Positions 1 through 8,104 are shown, counted from the first letter of the stretch. The stretch is 64,000 bases of DNA from JACCXE01 sp963718605 (GCA_963718605.1 OY970363.1:3410001-3474000), one strand, 5' to 3'. Translations and numbers: made by a program. The notes: generated by a model from the letters alone, not told the origin.

Positions 1-1146
1 GTCGTTGGCCGTGCGTTCGACGACGCCCGCGTTTTGCAGCTTGTAGAACACGCCGCGAGTGCGGCTCACGTCGTGGTACTGCAGGTCGAGCAGCGCCACC
101 CGCGGGTGCCCGAGTGGGATGTCGTGCTTCTCCCGGTACTTCTCGATCAGGTTGTGCTTGATCACCCAGTCGACCTCGCGGTCGAGGCTGAACGGGTCCT
201 TCTCGATGCCCTCGAGGCAGTGCTTCCACATCTGCATCGCCTGGGTCTCGTGCGGGTGCAGGTCATGAGTCTTCGCGTACCGCTCGGCCCGGTTCAGGTA
301 TTCGAACTGGATGTCGAGCGCTGACGCCTCACGGCCGTTCGCGAGCTTCACCTTGCGGGTGCAGCTGATGTCGTGGCTGATCTCACGAATTGCGCGGATC
401 GGGTTTTCAAGTGTCATGTCGCGCAAGACGACCTTGGGGTCCTCGAGCATGCGCAACAAGATCGACGTCGCCCCAATCTTGAGGAACGTCGTGTACTCGC
501 TCATGTTCGAGTCCCCGACGATGACGTGGAGGCGCCGGTACTTCTCGGCGTCGGCGTGCGGTTCGTCGCGCGTGTTGATGATCGGTCGGCTGCGCGTCGT
601 GGCCGACGACACGCCTTCCCAAATGTGCTCGGCCCGCTGCGCGAGACAGAAGACGGCACCGCGCGACGTCTGCAAGACCTTCCCGGCGCCGGCGTAGATC
701 TGACGCGTGACGAAAAACGGGATGAGCACTTCACTGAAGTGGCCGAAGTCATCCCGCCGGCTCGTGAGATAGTTCTCGTGGCAGCCGTAGCTATTGCCGG
801 CCGAGTCCGTGTTGTTCTTGAACAAGTAGACGACGCCGCGGATGCCTTCTTGGCGCAGGCGCTGCTCGGCTTCGATCACCAGGTGCTCGAGCGTGCGCTC
901 CCCCGCCTTGTCGTGCACGACCAATTCGCCGACCGTGTCGCACTCGGGCGTGGCGTATTCGGGATGGCTGCCGACGTCCAGGTAGAGGCGAGCGCCGTTT
1001 TCGAGGAACACGTTCGACGACCGTCCCCACGACACGACGCGGCGGAACAAGTAGCGGGCGACTTCGTCGGGGCTCAGGCGGCGCTGGCCGCGCAACGTGC
1101 AGGTGACGCCGTACTCGTTCTCGAGTCCGAAGATTCGCCGGTCCAC
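1..1146 (-). CDS. pafA: Pup--protein ligase PafA (3' end cut by window edge)
   Basis: PafA joins the C-terminal glutamate of Pup to lysines of target proteins using ATP, marking them for the proteasome. It is a carboxylate-amine ligase of the glutamine-synthetase-like fold. The first 382 residues are present. The N-terminus reads MDRRIFGLENEYGVT, with the metal-binding Glu residues. It is followed by NGARLYLDVGSHPEYAT, whose Asp57 is the conserved catalytic residue, then LFKNNTDSAGNSYGCHENY and TRSRPIINTRDEPHAD. The start is GTG: an in-frame stop lies four codons upstream, and a TAGGTT -10 hexamer lies 6 nt before it. The gene follows prcA on the same strand after a 101-bp gap with hairpins, so it may be both co-transcribed and separately initiated. 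Known family members are about 450 residues, so some 70 residues lie beyond the edge. Confidence 0.96.
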   Translation of the reverse strand, partial: MDRRIFGLENEYGVTCTLRGQRRLSPDEVARYLFRRVVSWGRSSNVFLENGARLYLDVGSHPEYATPECDTVGELVVHDKAGERTLEHLVIEAEQRLRQEGIRGVVYLFKNNTDSAGNSYGCHENYLTSRRDDFGHFSEVLIPFFVTRQIYAGAGKVLQTSRGAVFCLAQRAEHIWEGVSSATTRSRPIINTRDEPHADAEKYRRLHVIVGDSNMSEYTTFLKIGATSILLRMLEDPKVVLRDMTLENPIRAIREISHDISCTRKVKLANGREASALDIQFEYLNRAERYAKTHDLHPHETQAMQMWKHCLEGIEKDPFSLDREVDWVIKHNLIEKYREKHDIPLGHPRVALLDLQYHDVSRTRGVFYKLQNAGVVERTAND

Positions 1147-1152
1147 GCAGTC

Positions 1153-1158
1153 AACCTA
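1153..1158 (-). promoter_or_regulatory. -10 hexamer of a leaderless pafA promoter
   Basis: TAGGTT on the minus strand ends 6 nt before the GTG of pafA and no Shine-Dalgarno sequence is present. This spacing places the transcript start at or next to the start codon. Assignment is by pattern only. Confidence 0.45.
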
Positions 1159-1166
1159 ACGGCCAC

Positions 1167-1231
1167 AGTGGGGCGAGCGGAGCGAGGGGCCCCACTTGGT
1201 GGAGGAGGGCGGGCCTGCGGGGTGCCCGCCC
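1167..1231. terminator. Two hairpins between prcA and pafA
   Basis: Two inverted repeats fill this gap: AGTGGGGC (1167-1174) with GCCCCACT (1189-1196), and GGGCGGGC (1207-1214) with GCCCGCCC (1224-1231), each a perfect 8-bp stem. Neither is followed by a T-run. They may attenuate or process the prcA-pafA transcript; the terminator role is inferred from position. Confidence 0.35.
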
Positions 1232-1247
1232 GGGTAAGAAAAGCGCG

Positions 1248-1925
1248 TTATGCGAGAAGCGAGGCGACTTCGCCGTCGGTGAGCCGACGGAAGGCGCGGC
1301 GTGGCGCGGCCCGATCAAGCACGGCGACTTCGAGGTCGGCCGCTGCCAACGTGCGCTCGGGGCCGGCCAGCGCACCCACGGCTGCGTTCAACGCCGCGCC
1401 AAGTGTGGTTCCCTCGGCGAAGGACTCTTTGAGGCGCTCGGTGATGGTCTCGGAGTCCCCGCCGAGCACGGCGTAACCCGACTCGTCGCTGACGGTGCCG
1501 TCGTACAGGACGCGGAACAGCTGATCGTCGGCGATGACCGCACCGACTTCCGCGACGAGGATCTCGATCTCGAACGGCTTCATCTCGTGGGTGAACACCA
1601 TGCCGAGTTGCTGGGCGTAGAGGTTGGCCAGCGTGCGGGCGTCGACGTCTTCACGGCTGTACTGGTAGCCCTTCACGTCGGCGTGCTGCACCCCGGCCTG
1701 ACGCAGCTGATCGAACTCGTTGTACCGGCCGACCCCCGCAAACGCGATGCGGTCGTAGATCTCGCTGACCTTGTGCAGGTTGGTGGACGGGTTTTCCGCG
1801 CACAGCAGGATGCCTTCGTCGAAGACGGTGGCGGCAAGAGCGCGACCGCGGGCAATGCCCTTGCGGGCGAAGTCCGCCTTGTCCTTCATGAACTGCTCGG
1901 GCGCTACATAGAACGGCATCGACAT
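1248..1925 (-). CDS. prcA: Proteasome subunit alpha
   Basis: PrcA forms the outer heptameric rings of the 20S proteasome, gating entry to the chamber and docking the Mpa ATPase. The 225-residue protein begins MSMPFYVAPEQFMKDKADFA and has the alpha-type pattern: an N-terminal gate segment, the ARKGIARGRALAA helix region, and no N-terminal threonine nucleophile. The GIxRGR and AENPS stretches match actinobacterial alpha subunits. The ATG lies 8 nt after the prcB stop, so the two subunits are co-translated in the order prcB-prcA, as in other actinobacteria. Length is close to the usual 230-250 residues. Confidence 0.96.
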   Translation of the reverse strand: MSMPFYVAPEQFMKDKADFARKGIARGRALAATVFDEGILLCAENPSTNLHKVSEIYDRIAFAGVGRYNEFDQLRQAGVQHADVKGYQYSREDVDARTLANLYAQQLGMVFTHEMKPFEIEILVAEVGAVIADDQLFRVLYDGTVSDESGYAVLGGDSETITERLKESFAEGTTLGAALNAAVGALAGPERTLAAADLEVAVLDRAAPRRAFRRLTDGEVASLLA

Positions 1926-1933
1926 CGGATTAC

Positions 1934-2722
1934 CTACGCGTTTCCGGCACTGAGGCGGGTGACGATGGCGGCGAAGCGCTCGGCTACTTCGGCGTCCTCG
2001 ACGCGGGTGAATCCGCTCTCGGTGATCGTGGCCACGATCGGATAGATGCCGCGCACGACATCGGGACCGCCGGTGGCAGAGTCCTCGTCGGCCGCCTCGT
2101 ACAAGGACTGCACCGCGAGTTCGATCGCTTCCTCGCGCGTCATTCCGGGGCGCCAACCCAGCTTGATCGTGGTCCGCGCATCGCGTCCACCGGAGCCGGT
2201 GGCGTGAAAGTCGGACTCTTCGTAGCGCCCGCCGGTGATGTCGTAGGTGAAGATGCGACCGGTGCCGCGGCGCGTGTCGAAGCCGGCGAACAACGGAACC
2301 ACGGCGAGGCCTTGCATGGCCATCGGCATGTTGCCGCGAATCATCTGGCCCAGTTGGTTCGCCTTGCCCTCTAACGACAGGGTGTTGCCGCTGAGCTTTT
2401 CGTAGTGCTCGAGCTGGGTCTGGAACAGGCGCACCATCTCGATCGCGATGCCGGCAGCACCCGCGATCGCAATGCCCGAGAACCGATCCGCGGGAAAAAC
2501 CTTTTCCATGTTGCGGTGAGCGATGTCGCTACCCGCGGTGGCGCGCCGGTCGCCCGCCATCAGCACCCCGTCCGCATAACGCAGCGCGACGATCGTGGTG
2601 CCGTGCGTCACCCGGTCGAGCGAACCCCCGTCGGGCACGCGCGGGGTGAAGCCCAAGCGGTCGAGCAGGCGGGCGAAGTCAGGACCCGGCGATTCCGCCG
2701 GTGAAAACATGGGCAGGCTCAT
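1934..2722 (-). CDS. prcB: Proteasome subunit beta (N-terminal threonine protease)
   Basis: PrcB carries the proteolytic sites of the 20S proteasome inner rings. The 262-residue precursor has a 41-residue propeptide. Autocleavage at VTHG|TTIVAL would expose Thr42 as the catalytic nucleophile. The downstream GDRRAT motif and the lysine of the NMEKVF segment fit the usual Thr/Asp/Lys active site. The GSGGRD segment is the conserved beta-subunit stretch near the substrate pocket. The start is ATG, 8 nt after the pup stop, so expression is coupled to pup. Length and propeptide agree with actinobacterial PrcB. Confidence 0.97.
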   Translation of the reverse strand: MSLPMFSPAESPGPDFARLLDRLGFTPRVPDGGSLDRVTHGTTIVALRYADGVLMAGDRRATAGSDIAHRNMEKVFPADRFSGIAIAGAAGIAIEMVRLFQTQLEHYEKLSGNTLSLEGKANQLGQMIRGNMPMAMQGLAVVPLFAGFDTRRGTGRIFTYDITGGRYEESDFHATGSGGRDARTTIKLGWRPGMTREEAIELAVQSLYEAADEDSATGGPDVVRGIYPIVATITESGFTRVEDAEVAERFAAIVTRLSAGNA

Positions 2723-2730
2723 GTGGGCGG

Positions 2731-2928
2731 CTACTGCCCACCCTTTTGCACATACGACCGCACGAAGTCCTCGCTGTTTTCTTCGAGCACTTCGTCGATC
2801 TCGTCGAGCAAGTCATCGATGTCGGACTTGAGCTTGTCGCCGCGTTCAGTTGTTGCAGGCGCGGCGTCGACCACTTCCTCTTCGCCCTTGGCCGGTGCTT
2901 GCTTTTTCTTTTGTTCTCGTTCAGCCAT
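2731..2928 (-). CDS. pup: Prokaryotic ubiquitin-like protein Pup
   Basis: Pup is the 65-residue, largely disordered tag attached to proteasome substrates. It starts MAEREQKKKQ, has the acidic helical segment KSDIDDLLDEIDEVLEENSE that binds the Mpa coiled coil, and ends YVQKGGQ. The C-terminal Gln means it is made in the GGQ form and must be deamidated by Dop to Glu before PafA can use it, in accord with the dop gene just upstream. It lies between dop and prcB in the operon. Size and both diagnostic ends match the family exactly. Confidence 0.98.
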   Translation of the reverse strand: MAEREQKKKQAPAKGEEEVVDAAPATTERGDKLKSDIDDLLDEIDEVLEENSEDFVRSYVQKGGQ

Positions 2929-2963
2929 CGTTGTGTGTCTTTCGGCTCTCGTTCGTCAATGTC

Positions 2964-4448
2964 CTACGCGCCCAGCTTCTCTAACAGTTCCGCTGGTGTA
3001 GCGCATGACTCCAACAACGTATCCACGTGCGCAGCTGTTCCACGCAACGGCTCCATCATCGGCACGCGACGCAACGGATCGCCACCTAAATCGAAGACGA
3101 TCGAGTCCCAGTTGGCGGCGGCCACCGACGAGCCCCACTTTTGCAGGCACTTACCCCGGAAATAGGCCCGGGTATCGCGGGGCGGCTCGGAAACGGCGTT
3201 GAGGACGTCCGCCTCCGAGACCAGCGTCTCCATCGGCATCCGGTAGAAGAGCGAGGTCGCCGGGCGAAGGTCGTGGTACTGGATGTCCATCGCCCGCAGG
3301 CGGGCGTTGCTCCATTCCATGTCGTTGCGCTCGCGGTACGCGTCGAGCAGTCGAAACTTCGCCACCCAGTCGAGCTGGTCGCCCAAGCTCATCGGATCGG
3401 TTTCAAGACCCGTGAGCACCGTCTCCCACCGGTCGATGATCATCTGCCCGACCGTGTCGCCTCCGACGGCTTCGAAGCCGAACTCATCCGCCCACTTCTT
3501 GGCCAGCCCGAGGTACTCCCACTGGATGTCGAGCGCGCTCATCGACGTGCCATCGTCGAGAGCCAGCGCGCTCCGCAGGGTCAGGTCGCTTGAGACGTGA
3601 CGCATTGCGGCAACGGGAGCCGCGAGGTCGATGTCGCGGCCGCTGCGCACGTCGTCCTCGATCATCGCCAGCGTGATCGCCGTGGCGCCGAGCTTGAGGA
3701 ACGTCGCGACCTCCGCCAGGTTCGCGTCGCCACAGATCACGTGCAGCCGGCGGTACTTCTGCGAATCGGAGTGCGGCTCGTCGCGCGTGTTGACGATCGG
3801 CCGCTTCAGCGTGGTCTCGAGGCCGACTTCCTCCTCGAAGAAGTCGGCGCGCTGCGTGATCTGGAACGCCCCTGAGTCGCCACCGGGCACCTCGCTGCCG
3901 ATCTTGCCCGAGCCCGTGAACAACTGACGGCTGACGAAGAACGGGATGATGCGCCGCACGATCGTGGCGAACGGGATCGAGCGATCCATCAGGTAGTTCT
4001 CGTGACAGCCGTAGCTGTTGCCCTTCCCATCCGAGTTGTTCTTGTAGATCGCAATGTGCGCGTCGCCGGGCAGCATCGTGGACGCGTATTCCATCGACCG
4101 CTGCAAGATCACTTCGCCGGCGCGGTCGAACGTGAGCGCGCTGAACGCGTCGCGGCATTCCGGCGACGAATATTCGGGGTGCGCGTGATCGACGTAATAA
4201 CGCGCGCCATTCGTGAGCACGGCATTGACGAGATGCGTCTCGACTTCGGGCGGACGGGCGTCGGCGCGTGACGAGCCGCGGGCGTCGCGTCCAGGCGACT
4301 CGTCCTCGAAGTCCCACCCGACCTGACGATGCAGATGCTGGACGTAGGCGTTGATCAGGATCGACGAAGCCGCGATGGGGTTCGGATCGCCCCCGCGGAG
4401 GGCGATCCCGTATTCGGTTTCGATACCGCAAACCTTGGGAACAGCCAC
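2964..4448 (-). CDS. dop: Depupylase/deamidase Dop
   Basis: Dop deamidates the C-terminal Gln of Pup and also removes Pup from substrates. It is a paralogue of PafA. The 494-residue protein begins near KVCGIETEYGIAL. It has the NGARYYVDHAHPEYSSPEC motif with conserved Asp87, an IYKNNSDGKGNSYGCHENY stretch, and a charged insertion (about residues 48-72) matching the Dop-specific loop that distinguishes it from PafA. The GTG start is preferred over an ATG 39 nt upstream because TACCGT lies 6 nt before the GTG and the upstream residues are not family-like. It heads the operon dop-pup-prcB-prcA-pafA, with pup 35 bp downstream. Confidence 0.96.
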   Translation of the reverse strand: MAVPKVCGIETEYGIALRGGDPNPIAASSILINAYVQHLHRQVGWDFEDESPGRDARGSSRADARPPEVETHLVNAVLTNGARYYVDHAHPEYSSPECRDAFSALTFDRAGEVILQRSMEYASTMLPGDAHIAIYKNNSDGKGNSYGCHENYLMDRSIPFATIVRRIIPFFVSRQLFTGSGKIGSEVPGGDSGAFQITQRADFFEEEVGLETTLKRPIVNTRDEPHSDSQKYRRLHVICGDANLAEVATFLKLGATAITLAMIEDDVRSGRDIDLAAPVAAMRHVSSDLTLRSALALDDGTSMSALDIQWEYLGLAKKWADEFGFEAVGGDTVGQMIIDRWETVLTGLETDPMSLGDQLDWVAKFRLLDAYRERNDMEWSNARLRAMDIQYHDLRPATSLFYRMPMETLVSEADVLNAVSEPPRDTRAYFRGKCLQKWGSSVAAANWDSIVFDLGGDPLRRVPMMEPLRGTAAHVDTLLESCATPAELLEKLGA

Positions 4449-4454
4449 GACGGA

Positions 4455-4460
4455 ACGGTA
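4455..4460 (-). promoter_or_regulatory. -10 hexamer of a leaderless dop promoter
   Basis: TACCGT on the minus strand, 6 nt before the dop GTG, with no Shine-Dalgarno sequence. It is the likely main promoter of the proteasome operon. A plus-strand TAGCGT at 4489-4494 could serve the divergent kinase gene, although its 10-nt gap to the ATG is slightly long. Confidence 0.45.
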
Positions 4461-4504
4461 ACGGCATTTATTGGCAGGCGGGTTCACCTAGCGTCGCTGT
4501 TCAC

Positions 4505-5020
4505 ATGCGTGACTTGTTCGTGGTCGTTTCGGGCGCGCCCGGGTCGGGCAAGTCGACGCTCGCTCGGGCGTTGGCGCCGCGGCTCGACCTGCCCTTGTTG
4601 GAGAAGGACGTGATCAAGGAAGCACTCGGCGACGTCATCGGCGCGGCCACGCTCGAGGACTCCCAGCGGTTGGGTCTCGCCACGATGCACGTACTGATCG
4701 CGCTAGCCAAGACCAACCGAGGCGCCGTGATCGAAAGCACGTGGAGGGCGCCGTGGGCGACGGTCGAGTTAAAGCAGCTGCCCTGCCCGATCGTCGAAGT
4801 CTTCTGCGACGTGCCGCCGGACGTCGCGCACCAGCGCTACGTCGCCCGCACCGGCACGCGCCATCCCGTGCACTTCGACGTTGAGCAAGGCAGCAGCGTC
4901 CAGGGCTGGGTCGATCGCCATCCCCAGCTCATCGACGGTGGCTGGCCAGTCATCCGCGTCGACACAACGCGAACGGTCGATCTCGACGCACTAGTTGCCG
5001 AGATCGAAGCCGCCGCATGA
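4505..5020 (+). CDS. P-loop kinase (AAA_33/zeta-like), substrate unknown
   Basis: A 171-residue nucleotide kinase-like protein. The Walker A motif GAPGSGKST is at residues 10-18, and the following LPLLEKDVIKEAL stretch is typical of small-molecule P-loop kinases in the zeta/chloramphenicol-phosphotransferase group. A lid-like basic segment (HQRYVARTGTRHP) lies near residue 115. Its substrate cannot be told from sequence. Its stop overlaps the next ATG by 4 bp, so it is coupled to the sulfotransferase gene, suggesting a joint role. The pair sits divergently from dop, between the two parts of the proteasome locus. No antitoxin partner is seen, so a zeta-toxin role is unlikely. Confidence 0.8.
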   Translation: MRDLFVVVSGAPGSGKSTLARALAPRLDLPLLEKDVIKEALGDVIGAATLEDSQRLGLATMHVLIALAKTNRGAVIESTWRAPWATVELKQLPCPIVEVFCDVPPDVAHQRYVARTGTRHPVHFDVEQGSSVQGWVDRHPQLIDGGWPVIRVDTTRTVDLDALVAEIEAAA

Positions 5021-5883
5021 CGCGGTACTTCGACCGGCCGATCTTCGTCATCGCGATGCCGCGGTCGGGTTCGACGCTGTTGTTCGACCTGTTGGCCGCC
5101 CACGAAGACGTGTGGTCTTGGGGGGACGAGGCCTATCCGCCGTGGGCTGCGATCGACCCCGCTGTAGGAAGCGGCGCCGAAGGCGACGCGTTTCGCCTGC
5201 CGATCGACGAGGACGCCGCAGCACGCGCCGCCTCGGTGTTGCACGGTGGAGTTGTCGCGGCATCGCCCGGCATGTCGTGGCTACGACGCAAAGGCATCCG
5301 TCCGTACCGACTCGTCGAGAAGACGCCCGCCAACGTCATCCGGGTCGCCGCGCTGGCGCGCATCTGGCCCGACGCGCGGTTCATTCTCCTCACGCGTGAC
5401 GCGCCCGCGAACATCGCGTCGTTGCTCGAAGGTCGTGACGCCGGCCTCGCGGTGCGCGACTGGCCGAAGCGGAGCGGCATGGACTGGCACTTCCTCATGC
5501 CGCCCGGCTGGCAGGACCACCTCAACGACTCCCCCGCCGACCAGTTCGCGTGGCAATGGGAGATCGGCAACGAAACGGCGATGGACAACCTCGCTCAACT
5601 CGATCACGCGCGGGTGCGCTACGAGGACCTTGTTGCGAACCCAGGCGAAGTTGTCGCCGACCTACTCACGTTCGCCGCCCTGTCCCCGAGCGTGGCCGTG
5701 CAGCGAGCCGTTGACGCGATGTCGCCGTCAAAGCACACCCTGTCCGCACCGCGCGACGAAAAGTGGCGCGAGCGCGAAGCCGAGATCACCCCCGTGCTCC
5801 CGCCGCTCGCCGGCCTACGCCGCGCTCTCGGTTACGACCCGGGCCGAGGTTCGGCCGCACTTATGGACGATTCCCGTCGCTGA
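5017..5883 (+). CDS. PAPS-dependent sulfotransferase family protein
   Basis: A 288-residue protein with the sulfotransferase 5'-phosphosulfate-binding loop PRSGSTLLF at residues 15-23, followed by a 3'-phosphate-binding RDAPANIASLL segment near residue 130. Both are expected for enzymes that move sulfate from PAPS to a hydroxyl or amine. It resembles the bacterial Sulfotransfer_3 group, whose substrates include glycolipids and small metabolites; the substrate here is unknown. Translation is coupled to the kinase upstream by a 4-bp overlap. No signal peptide or membrane segment is seen, so it is cytoplasmic. It ends 66 bp before the mpa stop on the opposite strand. Confidence 0.85.
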   Translation: MTRYFDRPIFVIAMPRSGSTLLFDLLAAHEDVWSWGDEAYPPWAAIDPAVGSGAEGDAFRLPIDEDAAARAASVLHGGVVAASPGMSWLRRKGIRPYRLVEKTPANVIRVAALARIWPDARFILLTRDAPANIASLLEGRDAGLAVRDWPKRSGMDWHFLMPPGWQDHLNDSPADQFAWQWEIGNETAMDNLAQLDHARVRYEDLVANPGEVVADLLTFAALSPSVAVQRAVDAMSPSKHTLSAPRDEKWREREAEITPVLPPLAGLRRALGYDPGRGSAALMDDSRR

Positions 5884-5949
5884 GCGACGCGACTTGACCA
5901 GAAGTGCGCCGATATCGGGGCGGGAGGCGCGTCGGCCGCCGTGAGCGGC

Positions 5950-7692
5950 TTAGAGGTATTGGCCGGTGGCGACGCGCTCGATGGCGCGGCCGCCTTCGGC
6001 GGCGGAGTCTTCCTTGGTGATCAAGGTGCGGACGTACACGATGCGTTCGCCCTTCTTGCCCGAGATCTTCAACCAGTCGTCCGGGTTCGTGGTGTTGGGC
6101 AGGTCTTCGTGTTCCTTGTATTCCTGCTTGATCGACTTGATGAGGTCGTCCACCCGGATGCCGCGGCCCTCGCCGGCGATGACGCGTTTGATCGCGAGCT
6201 TCTTCGCGCGGCGCACGATGTTTTCGATCATGGCGCCGGACGAGAAGTCCTTGAAGTACATGATTTCTTTGTCGCCGTTTTGGTACGTGACCTCGAGGAA
6301 GCGGTTCTCGTCGTCGGTGCGGTACATCATTTCCACGGTCGTCTCGATCATCGACGCGACGCACTTGTCACGGTCACCGCCGCCGAGGCTCTGCACTTCG
6401 TCTTCGTCCAGCGGCAGGTCAGACGTGAGGTAGCGCGAGTAGATCTGCGCCGCCGAGTTCTCGTCGGGACGCTCGATCTTGATTTTCACGTCGAGGCGAC
6501 CGGGCCGCAGGATCGCCGGGTCGATCAGATCCTCCCGGTTGGAGGCGCCGATCACGATGACGTTCTTGAGCGTCTCGACGCCGTCGATCTCCGCCAGCAG
6601 CTGCGGCACGATCGTGGATTCCATGTCCGAGCTGATGCCGGTGCCGCGGGCGCGGAAGAGCGAATCCATTTCGTCGAAGAACACGATGACGGGCATGCCC
6701 TCTTCGCTCTTCTCGCGGGCCCGCTGGAACACGAGGCGGATCTTGCGCTCGGTTTCACCGACGTACTTGTTCAGGAGCTCGGGGCCCTTGATGTTGAGGA
6801 AGTACGCGGTGGCCTTCGAGCCGGGTGTGGCCTCGGCGACCTTCTTGGCGAGCGAATTGGCCACGGCCTTGGCAATGAGCGTCTTACCGCAGCCCGGCGG
6901 GCCGTACAGCAGGATGCCTTTCGGCGCCGGCAGCTTGTGCTCGAGGAAAAGCTCGCGGTGCAGGAACGGCAACTCGACCGCGTCGGTGATTGCTTCGATC
7001 TGACTGTCGAGGCCGCCGACGTCTTCGTAGGAGATGTCCGGCACCTCCTCGAGCACGAGGTCTTCCACTTCGGGACGCTCGAGCTTTTCGAGCACGAGCC
7101 CGGTGCGGCTGTCGAGCAGGACCGTGTCCCCCGCGCGCAGTTTGACGCCGATGAGGTCGTCGGCCAGTTCGACGACGCGCTCCTCGTCGGCGCGGCCCAC
7201 GATCAGCACGCGGTGCTCGTCGACCGTGTCCTTGAGCGTGACGACTTCGCCTGAGAGCTCGGCCGAGCGGGCCAGCACCACGTTGAGCGACTCGTTGAGT
7301 ACGACTTCTTGACCCTTTTTGAGGTCGTCGAGATCGAGCTCGGGGTGAACCGAGACGCGCATCTTGCGGCCGGCGCTGAACACGTCGACCGTGTCGTCGT
7401 CGTTCGCGCCGAGATACGTGCCGTAGGCGGCGGGCGGCTGGGTGAGCTTGTCGACCTCTTCGCGCAGGGCGGAAATGTGCTCACGCGCTTCACGCAGCGT
7501 GTACGTGAGCTTCTCGTTGTGCGATACCGCCTGGCTCAGCTGACCCTTGGTCTCAAGCAGCTTCTCTTCGAGCGTGCGGACGCGCTTGGGTGCGTCTTGG
7601 AGGCGGCGACGCAGCGCGACGATCTCTTCCTCAAGCGCCAAGATCTGGTCCAAGGCGGCCGGTAGATCTATCGGCTCCAAGTCGTCGCTCAA
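5950..7692 (-). CDS. mpa: Proteasome-associated ATPase Mpa/ARC
   Basis: Mpa is the hexameric AAA+ ring that binds Pup and unfolds pupylated substrates into the proteasome. The 580-residue protein has an N-terminal coiled coil (about 15-85) for Pup binding, OB domains (about 90-210), an AAA domain with Walker A GPPGCGKT (264-271) and Walker B FFDEMDS (Asp340-Glu341), and ends in GQYL, the penultimate-tyrosine tail that opens the PrcA gate. The start is TTG: AGGAGG lies 7 nt before it, whereas an upstream ATG extension is not family-like. Unlike in many actinobacteria it is separated from dop by the kinase-sulfotransferase pair. Confidence 0.97.
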   Translation of the reverse strand: MSDDLEPIDLPAALDQILALEEEIVALRRRLQDAPKRVRTLEEKLLETKGQLSQAVSHNEKLTYTLREAREHISALREEVDKLTQPPAAYGTYLGANDDDTVDVFSAGRKMRVSVHPELDLDDLKKGQEVVLNESLNVVLARSAELSGEVVTLKDTVDEHRVLIVGRADEERVVELADDLIGVKLRAGDTVLLDSRTGLVLEKLERPEVEDLVLEEVPDISYEDVGGLDSQIEAITDAVELPFLHRELFLEHKLPAPKGILLYGPPGCGKTLIAKAVANSLAKKVAEATPGSKATAYFLNIKGPELLNKYVGETERKIRLVFQRAREKSEEGMPVIVFFDEMDSLFRARGTGISSDMESTIVPQLLAEIDGVETLKNVIVIGASNREDLIDPAILRPGRLDVKIKIERPDENSAAQIYSRYLTSDLPLDEDEVQSLGGGDRDKCVASMIETTVEMMYRTDDENRFLEVTYQNGDKEIMYFKDFSSGAMIENIVRRAKKLAIKRVIAGEGRGIRVDDLIKSIKQEYKEHEDLPNTTNPDDWLKISGKKGERIVYVRTLITKEDSAAEGGRAIERVATGQYL

Positions 7693-7699
7693 GTCGCTG

Positions 7700-7705
7700 C
7701 CTCCT
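7700..7705 (-). promoter_or_regulatory. Shine-Dalgarno site fixing the TTG start of mpa
   Basis: AGGAGG on the minus strand with a 7-nt spacer before TTG. A TAGGGT hexamer at 7727-7732 on the same strand could be the -10 of a short-leader transcript. mpa is thus one of the few genes here with a strong ribosome-binding site. Confidence 0.6.
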
Positions 7706-7767
7706 GTCCCCCTGGTTGTGTTTTCGACCCTACACGCAGGGTGTACCGGCGAGGTGACGAGTTTTTT

Positions 7768-7779
7768 CGGCAATTGCCG
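7768..7779. promoter_or_regulatory. 12-bp perfect palindrome between mpa and ferredoxin gene
   Basis: CGGCAATTGCCG is a perfect palindrome in the 164-bp divergent gap. A second dyad, GCTCCA (7817-7822) with TGGAGC (7828-7833), lies nearer the ferredoxin start, and TACCAT (7800-7805) could be its -10. An operator for a dimeric regulator is possible but unproven. Confidence 0.35.
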
Positions 7780-7856
7780 TGGAAATGCCTCGCACGCGCT
7801 ACCATGGAAATCCACTGCTCCAAGCAATGGAGCCCGACCACACAAGTGAGTGCTCG

Positions 7857-8099
7857 ATGGGTTACAAGGTCTGGATCGACCAGGATCTGTGCACCGGCGA
7901 CGGTCTCTGTGAAGAGATCGCTCCTTCAGTTTTTACGTTGCTTGACGACGGTCTGGCCTACGTGAAGGAAGGCGCCAAGGTCTTCTCTGACCCGGGCGGC
8001 CCCGAAGGCCTCGCGGTTGTGCCCGATGGCATGGAAGACGCCACGGTCGAGTCGGCCGAGGAATGTCCCGGAGAATGCATTTTCATCGAGGTCGCGTAG
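7857..8099 (+). CDS. Ferredoxin, probably [3Fe-4S]
   Basis: An 80-residue ferredoxin that would carry electrons to a partner such as a P450 or other oxygenase. Its cluster ligands are Cys12 and Cys18 (CTGDGLC) and Cys70 in EECPGEC. The position between the first two, Cys in [4Fe-4S] ferredoxins, is not Cys, which points to a [3Fe-4S] cluster. Cys74 is an extra cysteine. The chosen start MGYKVWIDQ matches the usual N-terminus; upstream in-frame ATGs lack family similarity. It is divergent from mpa and is followed by a GNAT gene 18 bp downstream. No P450 gene lies in the window. Confidence 0.9.
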   Translation: MGYKVWIDQDLCTGDGLCEEIAPSVFTLLDDGLAYVKEGAKVFSDPGGPEGLAVVPDGMEDATVESAEECPGECIFIEVA

Positions 8100-8104
8100 C
8101 GCTT

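Noticed and set aside
4449..4487. Extended ATG start for dop
   Set aside because: The 13 extra residues are not family-like and the leaderless -10 sits between this ATG and the GTG.
4505..5020. Zeta-type toxin
   Set aside because: No epsilon-like antitoxin gene is adjacent; the partner is a sulfotransferase, so a metabolic kinase is more likely.
7774..7805. Standard -35/-10 promoter TTGCCG...TACCAT for the ferredoxin gene
   Set aside because: The 20-bp spacer is too long; only the TACCAT element is kept as a possibility.
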